Counted from the stretch's first letter, positions 46,630-56,526 are shown. The stretch: DNA of 64,000 nt from Bryobacterales bacterium KBS 96 (GCA_000381625.1 KB906767.1:5199357-5263356), one strand, 5' to 3'. Notes: generated from the letters alone by a model not told the origin. Numbers and translations: made by a program.

Positions 46630-48279
46630 TTGACGATACGACGAACCCTCATGATTGCGGTGCTTTGCTTTTTGCTCGCGCTTCCGCTGGCCGCGCAGAT
46701 TCCGGTTCCGGCCAATGTGCCCGCGGCGAGCACGGCCCAGCCGCAGATTGCAGACACGCTAAACAGGAGTACTCCACGAGAAGCCGTCGTCAGTTTTCTT
46801 CGGGCTTGCCACGCTGGAAATTACATCAAAGCGTCCGAATATCTGGATCTCAGCCATATTCCCGGGACTGATCGGAAACGCCAGGGCCCGGAGATCGCAC
46901 TTCAGATTGAGCAGATCCTGAATCGCAATTCGGAATTCGATACGAGTAAGCTGAGCGACAGCCCGGAGGGCAACCTCACCGATTTACGGAAGCGCAACCG
47001 CGAATTGGTCGATACGGTGGATACGCACAATGCGAAGCTGACCATTGAGCTGGAGCGCGTGGAATTGCGCCCAGGGCTGCAAGTCTGGGTTTTTTCGGCG
47101 GATACGGTGAACGCCATTCCGGGTCTTGTCCGGCTGCTTGGCGAATCGGAATTCGAAAAAAGCCTTCCGGAATTTCTCGTTAAGACCACGTTCATCGATA
47201 CCGCGCTCTGGCGCTGGATTGCGCTCATCCTGCTTGTCTTCGCCTTGGGTCCATTAGCGCGCCTGATTTCGAGGCTTGTGCTGACGTGGCTGCGCCCGCT
47301 TCTGCGCAAGCGAACCCAAACGCCCGATTGGCGCGGTCTCCAGAAGTTGATTGGACCGGTAGGGCTGCTGCTTGGAGTGTTCGCCTACGGCGCCGGCGTT
47401 GGTCTCATCGGCCCTTCCGCGATGGTGCGCTTTTATGTTTCGCGCATCCTCACATTGCTTTTCTTTGTGGGCGTCGCGTGGTTCATCAGCCGGTTGATCG
47501 AAGTGCTCGCGAACAGGTTCCGCGTTTCCACCGACCCTCGCCAGCAGGCGATGTATCAATCGGTGCTGCCGTTGGGACTCCGCGTTGCGAAGATCTTTCT
47601 GTTTACGATTGCCGTTGTCACCACCATTAGCGTATGGGGTTATAACACCGCCACCATCTGGGGAACTTTGGGCGTCGGCAGCTTGGCGGTGGCTCTCGCG
47701 GCACAGAAGACCCTTGAGAATTTCTTCGGTGGCGTCTCCGTGATTGCCGATCGCCCCGTGCTCGTCGGTGATTTCTGTCGGGTCGGCGAGAAAACCGGGA
47801 CGGTAGAGGACATTGGCCTCCGTTCCACGCGCATCCGCACCAACGACCGGACGTTGCTGACAGTTCCCAATTCGCAATTCTCGACCATGACGCTCGAGAA
47901 CTACTCCCGCCGCGACAAGATGTGGTTCCATCCGACGTTGAACTTGCGCTGCGACGCTACTCCGGCGCAGGTGCGCCAGGTAATTGCGGCGCTGCATAAG
48001 ATTCTGGACGAGCACCCGTTGGTCGAGGTTGGCAAGATCCCAATCCGGTTCACGGGCATCGGAAATTACTCATACGACTTGGAGATATTTGCCTATGTCC
48101 TGACGTCGCAATCCGACGACTACCTAAAAGTACAGACGGACCTGCTGTTACAGATCATCGACGCGGTAGAAGCGGCTGGCACCGGCCTTGCCGTCCCAGT
48201 GCAGGAGATTACCGGAACGGCGACCATTGCGAATGGTTCGAAGCCAAGCGTGAAGGCAGACGCATATCCAGTACCTTAG
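46630..48279 (+). CDS. MscS-family mechanosensitive channel with N-terminal periplasmic domain
   Basis: The 549-residue protein has a signal peptide (MTIRRTLMIAVLCFLLALPL), a periplasmic domain of about 150 residues (STPREAVVSFLRACHAGNYI), four or five membrane helices, and the MscS core: the pore helix LGVGSLAVALAAQKTLENFF then GGVSVIADRPVLVGDFCRVG, with GTVEDIGLRSTRIRTNDRTL in the beta domain. It should relieve osmotic downshock. TTG at 46630 with GGAGG upstream is the likely start; an ATG at 46651 is the alternative. It diverges from the YheT gene. Confidence 0.93.
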   Translation: MTIRRTLMIAVLCFLLALPLAAQIPVPANVPAASTAQPQIADTLNRSTPREAVVSFLRACHAGNYIKASEYLDLSHIPGTDRKRQGPEIALQIEQILNRNSEFDTSKLSDSPEGNLTDLRKRNRELVDTVDTHNAKLTIELERVELRPGLQVWVFSADTVNAIPGLVRLLGESEFEKSLPEFLVKTTFIDTALWRWIALILLVFALGPLARLISRLVLTWLRPLLRKRTQTPDWRGLQKLIGPVGLLLGVFAYGAGVGLIGPSAMVRFYVSRILTLLFFVGVAWFISRLIEVLANRFRVSTDPRQQAMYQSVLPLGLRVAKIFLFTIAVVTTISVWGYNTATIWGTLGVGSLAVALAAQKTLENFFGGVSVIADRPVLVGDFCRVGEKTGTVEDIGLRSTRIRTNDRTLLTVPNSQFSTMTLENYSRRDKMWFHPTLNLRCDATPAQVRQVIAALHKILDEHPLVEVGKIPIRFTGIGNYSYDLEIFAYVLTSQSDDYLKVQTDLLLQIIDAVEAAGTGLAVPVQEITGTATIANGSKPSVKADAYPVP

Positions 48280-48530
48280 TATGGCTGTTCGTAAAGACGA
48301 GCACGTGTTGCAAAAGGGCCACTTGCTGGCGGTCGTGGCTCGGAACTGAGCCGCATGCCGGTAAACGGTTTTGAGCGACTCTTCGGATAGCTACTGCATT
48401 TGCGAAACGCTGTACTTGTAAGAGGATTTAGTAAATTCGGCAAAGGATCGTATGGCGCCCCGGACGGAGTGTCCAACCAACCGGACACCATCTTCGGGCG
48501 CCTGTGCTTTCTGCGCATCGCAAGAAATGG

Positions 48531-50510
48531 CTACGCGCTTTCGTTCACAGTCCAATAGATCGAATACCGTTCTTTCGATACCCGATTGAAAGGCACGAAT
48601 GTGACGTCGCGTTGCTGGCCTTTCGTCCGAAACGCAAGGGATTCGCCCGCAATCTGCTCCAACCATGAGTCCGGTCCGCTCGAAGCGCGAAACTCTGGAA
48701 CCTCCATCGGATGGTGCGCAACGTCCGGCCCTGCATGATTAATGATCATGTCCTCCGTCAAACCGTCCGCTCCCAATTTTCCCGCGAGCACTAGCGGGCC
48801 ATAAAGAACTGCCTGCGTCGTGGGTTCGTCCGGCATGGCTTCGATATGAAGGTGCATCGGCATGTCCAGTTCGATGCGGTCGCCGTCGCGCCACGTCCTG
48901 GCGATCGTGAGATAGCTGCCGGGGCTTGGCGCCGCTTCAAGCAGCTTGCCGTTTACCCGGACCGATGCTTCGCGTCCAACCCAATACGGAATTCGCAAAC
49001 GAAGCGGCATATTGACAGGCTTGGACGTGCCAATCACAAGAGCCGTGCCCGGCGACTCCGGAAAATTCGTTTCCTGGCGAATTTTGAAGCCTTTTTGACG
49101 CCAGTGCGCCTCCGACGGAATGAACAGATTGACGAACACACCGTCCCCGTCATGGAAGTAGATGCTGCTGTTCAGCTTCGCGAATTCCTCGACGCCCGTG
49201 CCGGTGCAACACCAGAACGAATCGTTTTCTTTGCTGAATGTTCTCCACGCGCCTGAAACGATGGAAAGGTAATATTGCGTCGCGCCATTTTCGATGTCAA
49301 TGGCGCCTAGCCGGTGATTGTACAGAGTTCGCTCGTAGTAATCGAAATAACGCGGGTCCGCCGTCCAACGGTGAAGATGACGGGTCAGCTTCAGCATGTT
49401 ATACGCGCAGCAGCATTCGTTCGTGTTCGAACTCAGCTTCAACTCTTCACCGAGATGGCGTGGCTCGACCCGCCACAATTCCGCGTTGCTTGTACCGCCT
49501 GTCACGTATGTTCGCGCGCTGGTGACCTCGTACCAGAAAAAATCGGCTACATCGTGGAAGCGCATGTCGCCGCTGATCTCATAACGCCGGGCCGCCCCGA
49601 TCACTTGCGGAATGTGTGTGTTCACATGTAGACCGCGCAGTTCGTCGCGGCGTAGCGCCAACGGATTGAAAAACCACTTTTTCGTAAAGCGGTCGCCCAC
49701 CGCGGCGTAACGATCGTTTCCTGTCGCGGCGGCGAGATTGTATAGCACGTCGTTCATTCCGCCGTATTCGGTATTGAGAACCTCCTGCATATGCGGCTCT
49801 GGAATGGCGCCCGTCCAGTTATCCGCCCAGTTTGCCATGCCCTCCAGCACTTCCAAAGCCTGTCTATTGCCGCAGTGCTGGTGTGTATCGAAGAGACCGG
49901 CCATGATCTTATGGATCGTGTAGAACGGCGCCCAGACTTTTTCGCGGCGATTCAAGCGGTCGAAGAATTCCGTTGGGAAGGCGCTCAGATAACCGCCGCC
50001 CAGCTTTTGCTGGCATTTCGCCAGCTCTGCCACGATATAGGCGCCTTTGTCGCGCAGCTTGCCATCACCCGTGGATGAGTACATCAGCGCGCACGCGGAC
50101 AGATAGTGGCCCACGAAGTGACCGCGCAGTTCGCAATCCGGTTTTTCCCATCCGCCAAGCGGTTGCGCCGACGACGGCAATCCAGCGTTCACCCGAAAAT
50201 TATGTAGTAGACGATCGGCGTCCAATCGCCTGAGATATGCCAAATTGGCATCTTGCGCGTGCTTGAATGCTCCCGGGAGCAGGCGGACTTCCGCCATCTC
50301 AAACGGCTCCACGCGCGCCGGCATATCCTTTCGTTTGAAAGCGATGGTTTCGCCAAATGGAGAAATTTCTTCCGGCGCCTGCCGCTTGTGTGGCGCCGGC
50401 GGATTTTGCGGCGCCGGCTGCGCGCGTAACGGAGCTAACGTTCCCGCGCCGGCCAAAGCGGTTGCGAACGTACGCCGGCTGAAGCTTTTGCGATCGCGAA
50501 ACTTGCCCAT
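48531..50510 (-). CDS. Glycoside hydrolase family 127-like beta-L-arabinofuranosidase, Tat-exported
   Basis: From the ATG at 50510 the protein has 659 residues, with a twin-arginine signal (KSFSRRTFATALAGAGTLAP). The catalytic domain is (alpha/alpha)6-like with LRGHFVGHYLSACALMYSST and the Glu-Cys3 zinc site that defines GH127: Glu365 and Cys367 in NTNECCCAYNML and Cys434/Cys435 in FWCCTGTGVEEF. HypBA1-type enzymes remove beta-L-arabinofuranose from hydroxyproline-rich plant glycoproteins; related members act on other sugars. A TTG at 50525 would add five residues. No carbohydrate transporter is adjacent. Confidence 0.94.
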   Translation of the reverse strand: MGKFRDRKSFSRRTFATALAGAGTLAPLRAQPAPQNPPAPHKRQAPEEISPFGETIAFKRKDMPARVEPFEMAEVRLLPGAFKHAQDANLAYLRRLDADRLLHNFRVNAGLPSSAQPLGGWEKPDCELRGHFVGHYLSACALMYSSTGDGKLRDKGAYIVAELAKCQQKLGGGYLSAFPTEFFDRLNRREKVWAPFYTIHKIMAGLFDTHQHCGNRQALEVLEGMANWADNWTGAIPEPHMQEVLNTEYGGMNDVLYNLAAATGNDRYAAVGDRFTKKWFFNPLALRRDELRGLHVNTHIPQVIGAARRYEISGDMRFHDVADFFWYEVTSARTYVTGGTSNAELWRVEPRHLGEELKLSSNTNECCCAYNMLKLTRHLHRWTADPRYFDYYERTLYNHRLGAIDIENGATQYYLSIVSGAWRTFSKENDSFWCCTGTGVEEFAKLNSSIYFHDGDGVFVNLFIPSEAHWRQKGFKIRQETNFPESPGTALVIGTSKPVNMPLRLRIPYWVGREASVRVNGKLLEAAPSPGSYLTIARTWRDGDRIELDMPMHLHIEAMPDEPTTQAVLYGPLVLAGKLGADGLTEDMIINHAGPDVAHHPMEVPEFRASSGPDSWLEQIAGESLAFRTKGQQRDVTFVPFNRVSKERYSIYWTVNESA

Positions 50511-50722
50511 ATTCTTCCCATTCAACGATACAACTTACGGGAGTGTTGTCGCCCCCGCTGCCCGGTGGCGCAATCGCGATTACCCGGTCATGTAAAAGTC
50601 TTGTAAATGTATCATTGCACCCCTTCCCGAGCCGTTAAACATCGGTTAATCTCGCTCTGATTGCACCGCGGAATGTCACTCGCCGCGAGTTTTCGAGTCG
50701 TTGCAAGGAGGAGCAAAGTCAA

Positions 50723-51817
50723 ATGACTTTTCGACCTATAGCGGATCAATTCAAGCTGGGGACACGCGTCGTGCTAGCAGTCGCTCTGCTTAGCGCCACG
50801 GCCTCGGCGCAACACTATACGCAAAAGAACCTGTTTTCCAACACCGGAACCGGCGGAAGCATGACGGATCCCAATCTTGTAAACGGCTGGGGGATATCGC
50901 GGGGCTCGGCGACGCCGTGGTGGGTGTCGGACAACGGAACCGGAAAGGCCACGCTCTACATGGGGGACGGAACGAAGGCGCCGTTGGTCGTCACCGTTCC
51001 TGGCGCTCCTACCGGAACGGTATTCAACGGGACTAGTGATTTTGAAATTATGGGTAGCCCCGCCTTGTTTCTGTTTGCGTCGGAGGATGGGACCATTTCG
51101 GCCTGGAATGGGGCCGCCGGAACTCAGGCCATGACGGTGATTACGACGCCCGGCGCAATCTACAAGGGGCTCGCGATCGCGGACATTCGAGGCGTTAACT
51201 ATCTATACGCCGCCGACTTCCATCACGGCAGAATAGATGTCTTCGATTCCAGCTTCCATCCCGTGAAGCGAGGCTTCAATGGCGACGGCGATTTCGATTG
51301 GGACGATTTTCCGCGAATCGACCATGAACTGCGGGGGTTTGCGCCGTTCAACATTGAGAACATCGGCGGGACACTGTTCGTCGCGTTCGCAAAACAAGAT
51401 TCGCAAAAGCACGATGATGTTCCGGGCCCCGGAAACGGCTTCCTGGCCGCGTTCACGGCGCGTGGCAAGCTGGTGAAAATCTATCAGCATGGACCGTGGT
51501 TGAATGCACCATGGGGAATGACTCTTGCTCCCGATGACTTCGGCATATTCAGCCACCATCTTCTAGTCGGGCAGTTCGGTAGCGGACAGATCGCCGCCTA
51601 CAATATCTCGTCTGGACGCTTCACGGCTTTAATGCTGGATCCGTCCGGTAAGGCGCTTGCAATCGATGGCCTTTGGGGCCTCGGATTCGGCAACGGCGGA
51701 AAGGCCGGTCCCTACAATTCGCTTTTCTTTGCCGCTGGACCCAATGAAGAATCGAATGGACTCTTCGGGGTTCTGACGGTGGCGCCCGGCGACCCCACTC
51801 AGGGCAACAGCAACTGA
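50723..51817 (+). CDS. TIGR03118 family secreted protein
   Basis: The 364-residue protein has a signal peptide ending near ATASAQ and the sequence of the TIGR03118 family: LVNGWGISRGSATPWWVSDN, LFASEDGTISAWNGAA, IYKGLAIADI, YAADFHHGRIDVFDSSF, NIENIGGTLFVAFAKQD and APWGMTLAPDDFG. This implies a beta-propeller; function is uncharacterised. Ribosome binding is strong (AAGGAGG at 50705-50711). An intrinsic terminator lies about 110 bases after the stop. Confidence 0.92.
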   Translation: MTFRPIADQFKLGTRVVLAVALLSATASAQHYTQKNLFSNTGTGGSMTDPNLVNGWGISRGSATPWWVSDNGTGKATLYMGDGTKAPLVVTVPGAPTGTVFNGTSDFEIMGSPALFLFASEDGTISAWNGAAGTQAMTVITTPGAIYKGLAIADIRGVNYLYAADFHHGRIDVFDSSFHPVKRGFNGDGDFDWDDFPRIDHELRGFAPFNIENIGGTLFVAFAKQDSQKHDDVPGPGNGFLAAFTARGKLVKIYQHGPWLNAPWGMTLAPDDFGIFSHHLLVGQFGSGQIAAYNISSGRFTALMLDPSGKALAIDGLWGLGFGNGGKAGPYNSLFFAAGPNEESNGLFGVLTVAPGDPTQGNSN

Positions 51818-51929
51818 TGCGCCTCCGCGGCGGTAGTTCGTGAGGCGCGACGAATACTCCGGCGTTCATTATCCCCGGGTGCTCATGGCCGAATAGCTAA
51901 TACCAATAGATCGATAGATCGTCTAGGCC

Positions 51930-51966
51930 CCCGAAAGCGACATTGTTCGCTTCCGGGATTTTTTTT
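51930..51966 (+). terminator. Intrinsic terminator after the TIGR03118 gene
   Basis: CCCGAAAGCGA, loop CATTGT and TCGCTTCCGGG form an 11-bp stem with one mismatch, followed by a run of eight T. This is the clearest rho-independent terminator in the window. Confidence 0.85.
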
Positions 51967-51969
51967 AAA

Positions 51970-52160
51970 GTGAGAAGCGTAGGACTCAGACCCCGCATGT
52001 CCCGGCGCGCTACCCCAAGTTCGTCATTAACCACTTCCTTGCGGTTGTGGCTGAGACAGCGCCGCATGTTTTCAACAGCTTTGCCGATCCGCGACCGCCA
52101 GGAAGCGGTTTTAACGATCTCACCGAACGCACAATACTCAAACTGACGAACTTCGGCTAG
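51970..52160 (+). pseudogene. Coding-like relic without a start codon
   Basis: Between the terminator and the convergent sulfotransferase gene one frame, opening after a TAA in the T-run, reads RYPKFVINHFLAVVAETAPH then VFNSFADPRPPGSGFNDLTE and RTILKLTNFG before TAG at 52158. The composition is protein-like, with no stop over about 60 codons and no ATG, GTG or TTG start. It looks like the 3' end of a lost gene. I cannot name the family. Otherwise the 51818-52156 interval holds only the terminator. Confidence 0.35.
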
Positions 52161-53293
52161 GGCTTAGGCGGATTGACCCAGCCGCGCGCTCCGGTCTTCC
52201 AAAAATTCTCGACCACATAGTTGTACAGCTCGACATCATAGCGGTCTATTTCTCGAATCCGGTCAATGGCGAGCTGAGGTATTGGCAGTGTCCGATCGTA
52301 TTCGCCCATATTCTCTTCCTTGAGTTCCAGGGGAACGACGTTGATCCTTCGCCCTAAATCCTCTACGGCTTCGGCCAAATGTGGCTGAATGCCGATGTAG
52401 CTGAACTGCCGGTGAATGTTTTCGATCGCCTCTTCGAGCGTGCTCCGGTCGACGGCGCCGGGCGCCAGGAACTCCCGCGTCTTCCCTGTTAGCAATCGCA
52501 CCATCACGTTGTCGAGTTCCGTGTTTTGAGCGGACGCAAAGTACCGCTCCATGCTAAGAATGCGGGCCGGATGTTGGGGGTCGTCGGATTTCGCTCGCAT
52601 GTGAAAGTACAGCGAGACGCAACGCTCCACCGGATCACGCAGGATTGTGGCGTATTCCGATGGACCTGGTAAGAGCTTATGAAAACCATAGACAAAGTGC
52701 CCAACGAGGCATTCCATGCTTGCTAGTTGCGACTCAGTTAGGAATAGCAGGTGTTCGAGCGGAATGCCGGGCGGACCAGGATATAACCAGATCTGACGAT
52801 CCGTGAACGGGTCGGTACGAAGAGCGGAACGAAGGGCTGTTCCGGCCGTTTTCGGAATATGCAGCAGCAAGAGACAGGGGCTGGCGTCTTCCCGATCTGC
52901 GGGTGGATTCGGGAGGATTTTTATGGGTTCCGCAAACGATCGGCGATCCTCCAGCAGTACTTCGATTTTCAATTCCTTTTCGCGAAGGAGATATTCAGGA
53001 ATACGCAAGGAAAAGCCATGAAGCCCGTGGCTCTTAAACTTCGTTTCGATGTCCTTGCGAAAAATACAGGCCCACCGCTTTTCGATGAATCGGTCGTTGA
53101 CGAAGAGACAAACATAGACGTAGCGACTGGGGTTGGACGTGTCCACTACCCATCCCCGCACTTCATCGCCGCTCAATCCGTCGATACAGCCTTCGAACCG
53201 CGGACCGACAGAAGCGGGCGCGAGGGCATGCTCTTCAGGCAAAGGCGCCGCAGCGGATGGGCGCTGCGCTTTCGACAGAAATGGAAGTCTCAT
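52157..53293 (-). CDS. Sulfotransferase fused to an N-terminal beta-sandwich domain
   Basis: The 378-residue protein has two parts. Residues about 30-130 (IDGLSGDEVRGWVVDTSNPS, ending HGLHGFSLRIP) match a beta domain often attached to bacterial glycosyltransferases. The rest is a sulfotransferase family 2-like domain: the PAPS 5'-phosphosulfate loop LLLLHIPKTAGTALRSALR, then VGHFVYGFH and the 3'-phosphate-binding segment ILRDPVERCVSLYFHMR. It likely sulfates a surface polysaccharide. ATG at 53293 is preferred to TTG at 53302. Confidence 0.88.
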   Translation of the reverse strand: MRLPFLSKAQRPSAAAPLPEEHALAPASVGPRFEGCIDGLSGDEVRGWVVDTSNPSRYVYVCLFVNDRFIEKRWACIFRKDIETKFKSHGLHGFSLRIPEYLLREKELKIEVLLEDRRSFAEPIKILPNPPADREDASPCLLLLHIPKTAGTALRSALRTDPFTDRQIWLYPGPPGIPLEHLLFLTESQLASMECLVGHFVYGFHKLLPGPSEYATILRDPVERCVSLYFHMRAKSDDPQHPARILSMERYFASAQNTELDNVMVRLLTGKTREFLAPGAVDRSTLEEAIENIHRQFSYIGIQPHLAEAVEDLGRRINVVPLELKEENMGEYDRTLPIPQLAIDRIREIDRYDVELYNYVVENFWKTGARGWVNPPKP

Positions 53294-53362
53294 TAATTGC
53301 AAATGGCGCCGTGCGGCGGTTGTACACAGCGCAAAAAAACAGTTTTACACGGCCGGCTGTTT

Positions 53363-54757
53363 TTACTCGAAAATTCCCGGGCTATTCCTGATCTGAGCCG
53401 GCAAACGTAAGCGACCCTTTCGCTTTTCAACCAGCCACATCACCGAAACCGCCGCCAACAACAGTATTGCGGGATCAATCGGGTGCCGGTAGCGGGGCGA
53501 TGCGACGCTCACATATGAGATCAGTGGATACACGATGGGGGCGATGGCGATGGGAAACGCGTAAGGACTGTGACTTCGATAAAGCAGAACGATGCCAAGC
53601 GCCGCGGCCGCCGCCGCGAACAGGTTGAACAGCAGGATAAAGCGCAACCACCATGAGTAAACGAAAAGGAAGTCCCGTATGGGATCTTCGGAGCCGCCAG
53701 TCCATGTTGCGACGAATCGCGTTGCTATCAGACGCGCTTCCTCGCCCGGGTGCCCGGTTATGAAATGAAGCGCCTCACTTCGCTTGTGATGCATGTACGG
53801 GATTTCTCCCATGCGAATGTATTCGGCGCGTTCAGCCGGGTTCACAATCGGATGAAGTTCGCCGGTCCATCGATGCCCCACCTGGTTGTTATTGCCCATC
53901 CAGAGTTGTAGTCCCAGTACGGAACGGAGTGGAACGAGAGCGTGGAAGGTGCGATAATTTCGGACGGTCCAGGGAACGCAACACAGGCACGCGATTGCAA
54001 GCGCCGTCACGGGCCCGACCAGCCAGTGCGTTCGTTTTCGCCGGCGCAGAGCCATCCATGCCAGTAGTAGCGGCAGCAATGAGCCCAGTGTCGGGTTTGT
54101 CATCAACGTAAATCCCCACAGCAGGCCATAAGCCCACCAGCCGTGGCGGCTCTTTGATTCGGCGAGCGCAAGTGTAGCCCATAAAATGCCGGATGCGAGA
54201 AGGGCGGCAAGAGCAGTGTCCCAAATGTCCCGGTAGGGGATGACAATTGCGTTTGGAAATACAGCCCAGAGCCAGGCAGCAGTCACGGCCACCGCGCTTC
54301 CGCCGAGGCGCTTTCCGATAAAGAAAATGGGGATCGTCGCCAGCGCGGAGAAAAGAATGTTGCACAACGCCGCGGCGACGAACGAACCATAAGTGTAAAC
54401 GCCGAAGACGTGGAAAATGCCGGCGAGAAGCAAGGGATAGATCGGCGTCATCCAGGCCGTCGGACCGGTATCGATGCGAAAGGGAGAGCTGAACCCGTGG
54501 CCGGTGGCAAGCGCATAGGCGATATTCCCCGGTTCAAAGAGAAATGGGATGATGCCGAGGGCATGACTCGGTCGAACGTGAGCGTATCCCCATGCGAAGA
54601 TCAGCCGTAGAAGCAACGCTACCAAAAAAATGAACGGAAGAGAAACGGCCGCGCGCTTGAGTTTCGTCACGATGCGTAATTGACTTGCCGCAGCCGGGTT
54701 CTTGCCGGCAGGGTATTCCCGAGCATTGTCCCGCTCCTCACACGGCTGCTGTTCCAA
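53363..54757 (-). CDS. GT39-like (ArnT/PMT-type) membrane glycosyltransferase
   Basis: The 464-residue protein has about ten to twelve membrane helices and the layout of dolichol/undecaprenyl-phosphate mannosyltransferase relatives: FIFLVALLLRLIFAWGY with the early Arg, YALATGHGFSSPFR, TPIYPLLLAGIFH, and a middle RDIWDTALAA then LMTNPTLGSLLP. The acidic residues of the first loop are only partly conserved, so the donor is uncertain. Its start is open: TTG at 54757, or GTG at 54670. It lies 60 bases upstream of the sulfotransferase gene in the same direction, suggesting joint polysaccharide or glycan modification. Confidence 0.85.
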   Translation of the reverse strand: MEQQPCEERDNAREYPAGKNPAAASQLRIVTKLKRAAVSLPFIFLVALLLRLIFAWGYAHVRPSHALGIIPFLFEPGNIAYALATGHGFSSPFRIDTGPTAWMTPIYPLLLAGIFHVFGVYTYGSFVAAALCNILFSALATIPIFFIGKRLGGSAVAVTAAWLWAVFPNAIVIPYRDIWDTALAALLASGILWATLALAESKSRHGWWAYGLLWGFTLMTNPTLGSLLPLLLAWMALRRRKRTHWLVGPVTALAIACLCCVPWTVRNYRTFHALVPLRSVLGLQLWMGNNNQVGHRWTGELHPIVNPAERAEYIRMGEIPYMHHKRSEALHFITGHPGEEARLIATRFVATWTGGSEDPIRDFLFVYSWWLRFILLFNLFAAAAAALGIVLLYRSHSPYAFPIAIAPIVYPLISYVSVASPRYRHPIDPAILLLAAVSVMWLVEKRKGRLRLPAQIRNSPGIFE

Positions 54758-54820
54758 CCCTCAATGTACGGCATTGCGTGGCATGCCTTAGGCTGTGAGA
54801 AGAGACTCTGGAGGTAACGC

Positions 54821-55324
54821 TTGCGCGCGATCGTATTTTTTCTGTTTGCGTTGGTGGCGTCCGGCTATAGCGCGGAGAAGCCGGCTGACGCCGCTTACAA
54901 GCCGCTGTGGACTTACCAAGGCGCCTGGCTGGTGACACGTGCCGGCGGCGGGGCGGCCAAGCCGTATCCGCTTGTGAACGATTGTGCGTTGGTGGGCCTC
55001 TACTTCGCGTGCCAGCAGACGATGGACGCGAAATCCGGCGGCCTGCTGATCGTCATTCCCGCGGGCGCGCCCGGGCACTACTACACGCAAACGGTGCTGC
55101 CCGAAGGCCGTGCGACCGGCCGCGACGACCTCGAAATTTCAGGTAACAAGTGGATTTTTACGAGCAGGCGCCTCGAATATGGCAAATCAAAATACAACCG
55201 CTCGGTCTATACGTTTACGGACCACAACCATATTCACTTTGAACAGGCGCAATCGACGGATGGCAGTCACTGGAGCCCGACGGGGGCAGGCGATCAAGTC
55301 CGTACTAAAGCGCCGGGCCGGTGA
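54821..55324 (+). CDS. Small secreted protein of unknown function
   Basis: The 167-residue product has a signal peptide (MRAIVFFLFALVASGYSAEK) and a mature part rich in beta strands: YKPLWTYQGAWLVTRAGGG, CALVGLYFACQQTMDAKSGG, APGHYYTQTVLPEG and NHIHFEQAQSTDGSHWSP. A lipocalin-like fold is possible but not proven. TTG at 54821 is chosen because GGAGG lies a few bases before it. It is divergent from the GT39-like gene and convergent with galK. Confidence 0.75.
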   Translation: MRAIVFFLFALVASGYSAEKPADAAYKPLWTYQGAWLVTRAGGGAAKPYPLVNDCALVGLYFACQQTMDAKSGGLLIVIPAGAPGHYYTQTVLPEGRATGRDDLEISGNKWIFTSRRLEYGKSKYNRSVYTFTDHNHIHFEQAQSTDGSHWSPTGAGDQVRTKAPGR

Positions 55325-55365
55325 TGCCCGCTCCAGCGCCGAGCACCTTCAACCATGGGCCACCT

Positions 55366-56526
55366 TCAAAGCAATGCTCCCGCTCCCGGCGCGGGCGTGC
55401 ATTCATAAAACAGCGGCGTAATTCGGAAGCGTTCTTCATACGCGCTTATTATCTTTTTCCGGAAGCATTCGACCGCGTCCGGCCTCACCAGATTGACGGT
55501 GCAGCCTCCAAATCCGCCGCCGGTCATCCGCGCTCCCTCAATGCCCTTGAGGGAGACGGCCGTCTCCACCAGAAAATCCAGCTCCTCGCAACTGATTTCA
55601 TAATCGTGTTGCATGCTCCGGTGTGAGGCGAGAAAGAGCCGGCCCATTTCGGCGAGATCGACGGCTGTGGCGGCGGCCGAAAATTTCGATACCCGCTCGT
55701 TTTCCGTGATGATGTGGCGAGCCCGTTTGCGAGGTGTGGACGGAATACTATTCTGCACTTGCTTGAAACATTCTGGAGTCACATCGCGCAGGCTCTCGAC
55801 AGCGCTGTTGGCCTTCCGGATTGCCGCCACCGCTTCGTTGCATTCGGCCACTCGCTCCCGGTAAGCCGACGATCCGAGTTCGTGCTTCACCATCGAGTTC
55901 ACCGCGACGATGCGGACCTCCGGAGGCAACCTGACCGCCCGATACTCCAAATTGCGGCAATCGATCTGAATCGCCGCGCCCTCCTTCCCGAAAACGGAAG
56001 CGTACTGGTCCATGATTCCGCAAGGCATGCCCACGAACCGCGATTCCGCGCGCTGGCAGAGTTTCGCTAACTCCAGCTTGTCCATGCTTCGGTGACCCAG
56101 CAGCGCCAGCGCGGTCGCTACTTCGAGCGATGCCGAGGAACTCAGGCCGGCTCCTTCCGGCACCTCGCTTCGAATGTAGAGGTCACATGGCGCGATTTCA
56201 TAACCCGACCGCGCCAGTTCTTGCGCCACACCGGCTACGTAATCGCCCCAATCGTGTTCTGGCAACGCGGACCCGATCTTTGCAGCCGGCCACTCTCGCG
56301 TTTGCTTGAGGTTGCTCGAATATACGCGTAGCTTGCCGTGCGAGGCGGAGGCCACCGCCACGTAACACGCCATTTCAAGCGCAATCGGCAGAACCAGCCC
56401 CTGATTATAGTCGGTGTGTTCGCCAATCAGGTTTACGCGTCCCGGCGCGCGAAAACAATCCGGCGCGTGACGTGTCTGAAACTGTTGTAAAAAGGCTTCG
56501 CTTAGCGCGCTCGCCGTGACAACCAA
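55366..56526 (-). CDS. galK: Galactokinase
   Basis: GalK phosphorylates galactose at C1 to enter the Leloir pathway. Motifs of the GHMP kinase family are clear: APGRVNLIGEHTDYNQGLVL, the phosphate loop VPEGAGLSSSASLEVATAL, the catalytic Asp in CGIMDQYAS, and the C-terminal GARMTGGGFGGCTVNLV. TTG at 56526 with GGGGGGA about eight bases upstream gives 386 residues, like E. coli GalK; an ATG at 56568 would add 14. The gene overlaps the small membrane protein gene by about 25 bases and lies in one unit with the SGLT-type symporter, which probably brings in its substrate. Confidence 0.95.
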   Translation of the reverse strand: MVVTASALSEAFLQQFQTRHAPDCFRAPGRVNLIGEHTDYNQGLVLPIALEMACYVAVASASHGKLRVYSSNLKQTREWPAAKIGSALPEHDWGDYVAGVAQELARSGYEIAPCDLYIRSEVPEGAGLSSSASLEVATALALLGHRSMDKLELAKLCQRAESRFVGMPCGIMDQYASVFGKEGAAIQIDCRNLEYRAVRLPPEVRIVAVNSMVKHELGSSAYRERVAECNEAVAAIRKANSAVESLRDVTPECFKQVQNSIPSTPRKRARHIITENERVSKFSAAATAVDLAEMGRLFLASHRSMQHDYEISCEELDFLVETAVSLKGIEGARMTGGGFGGCTVNLVRPDAVECFRKKIISAYEERFRITPLFYECTPAPGAGALL

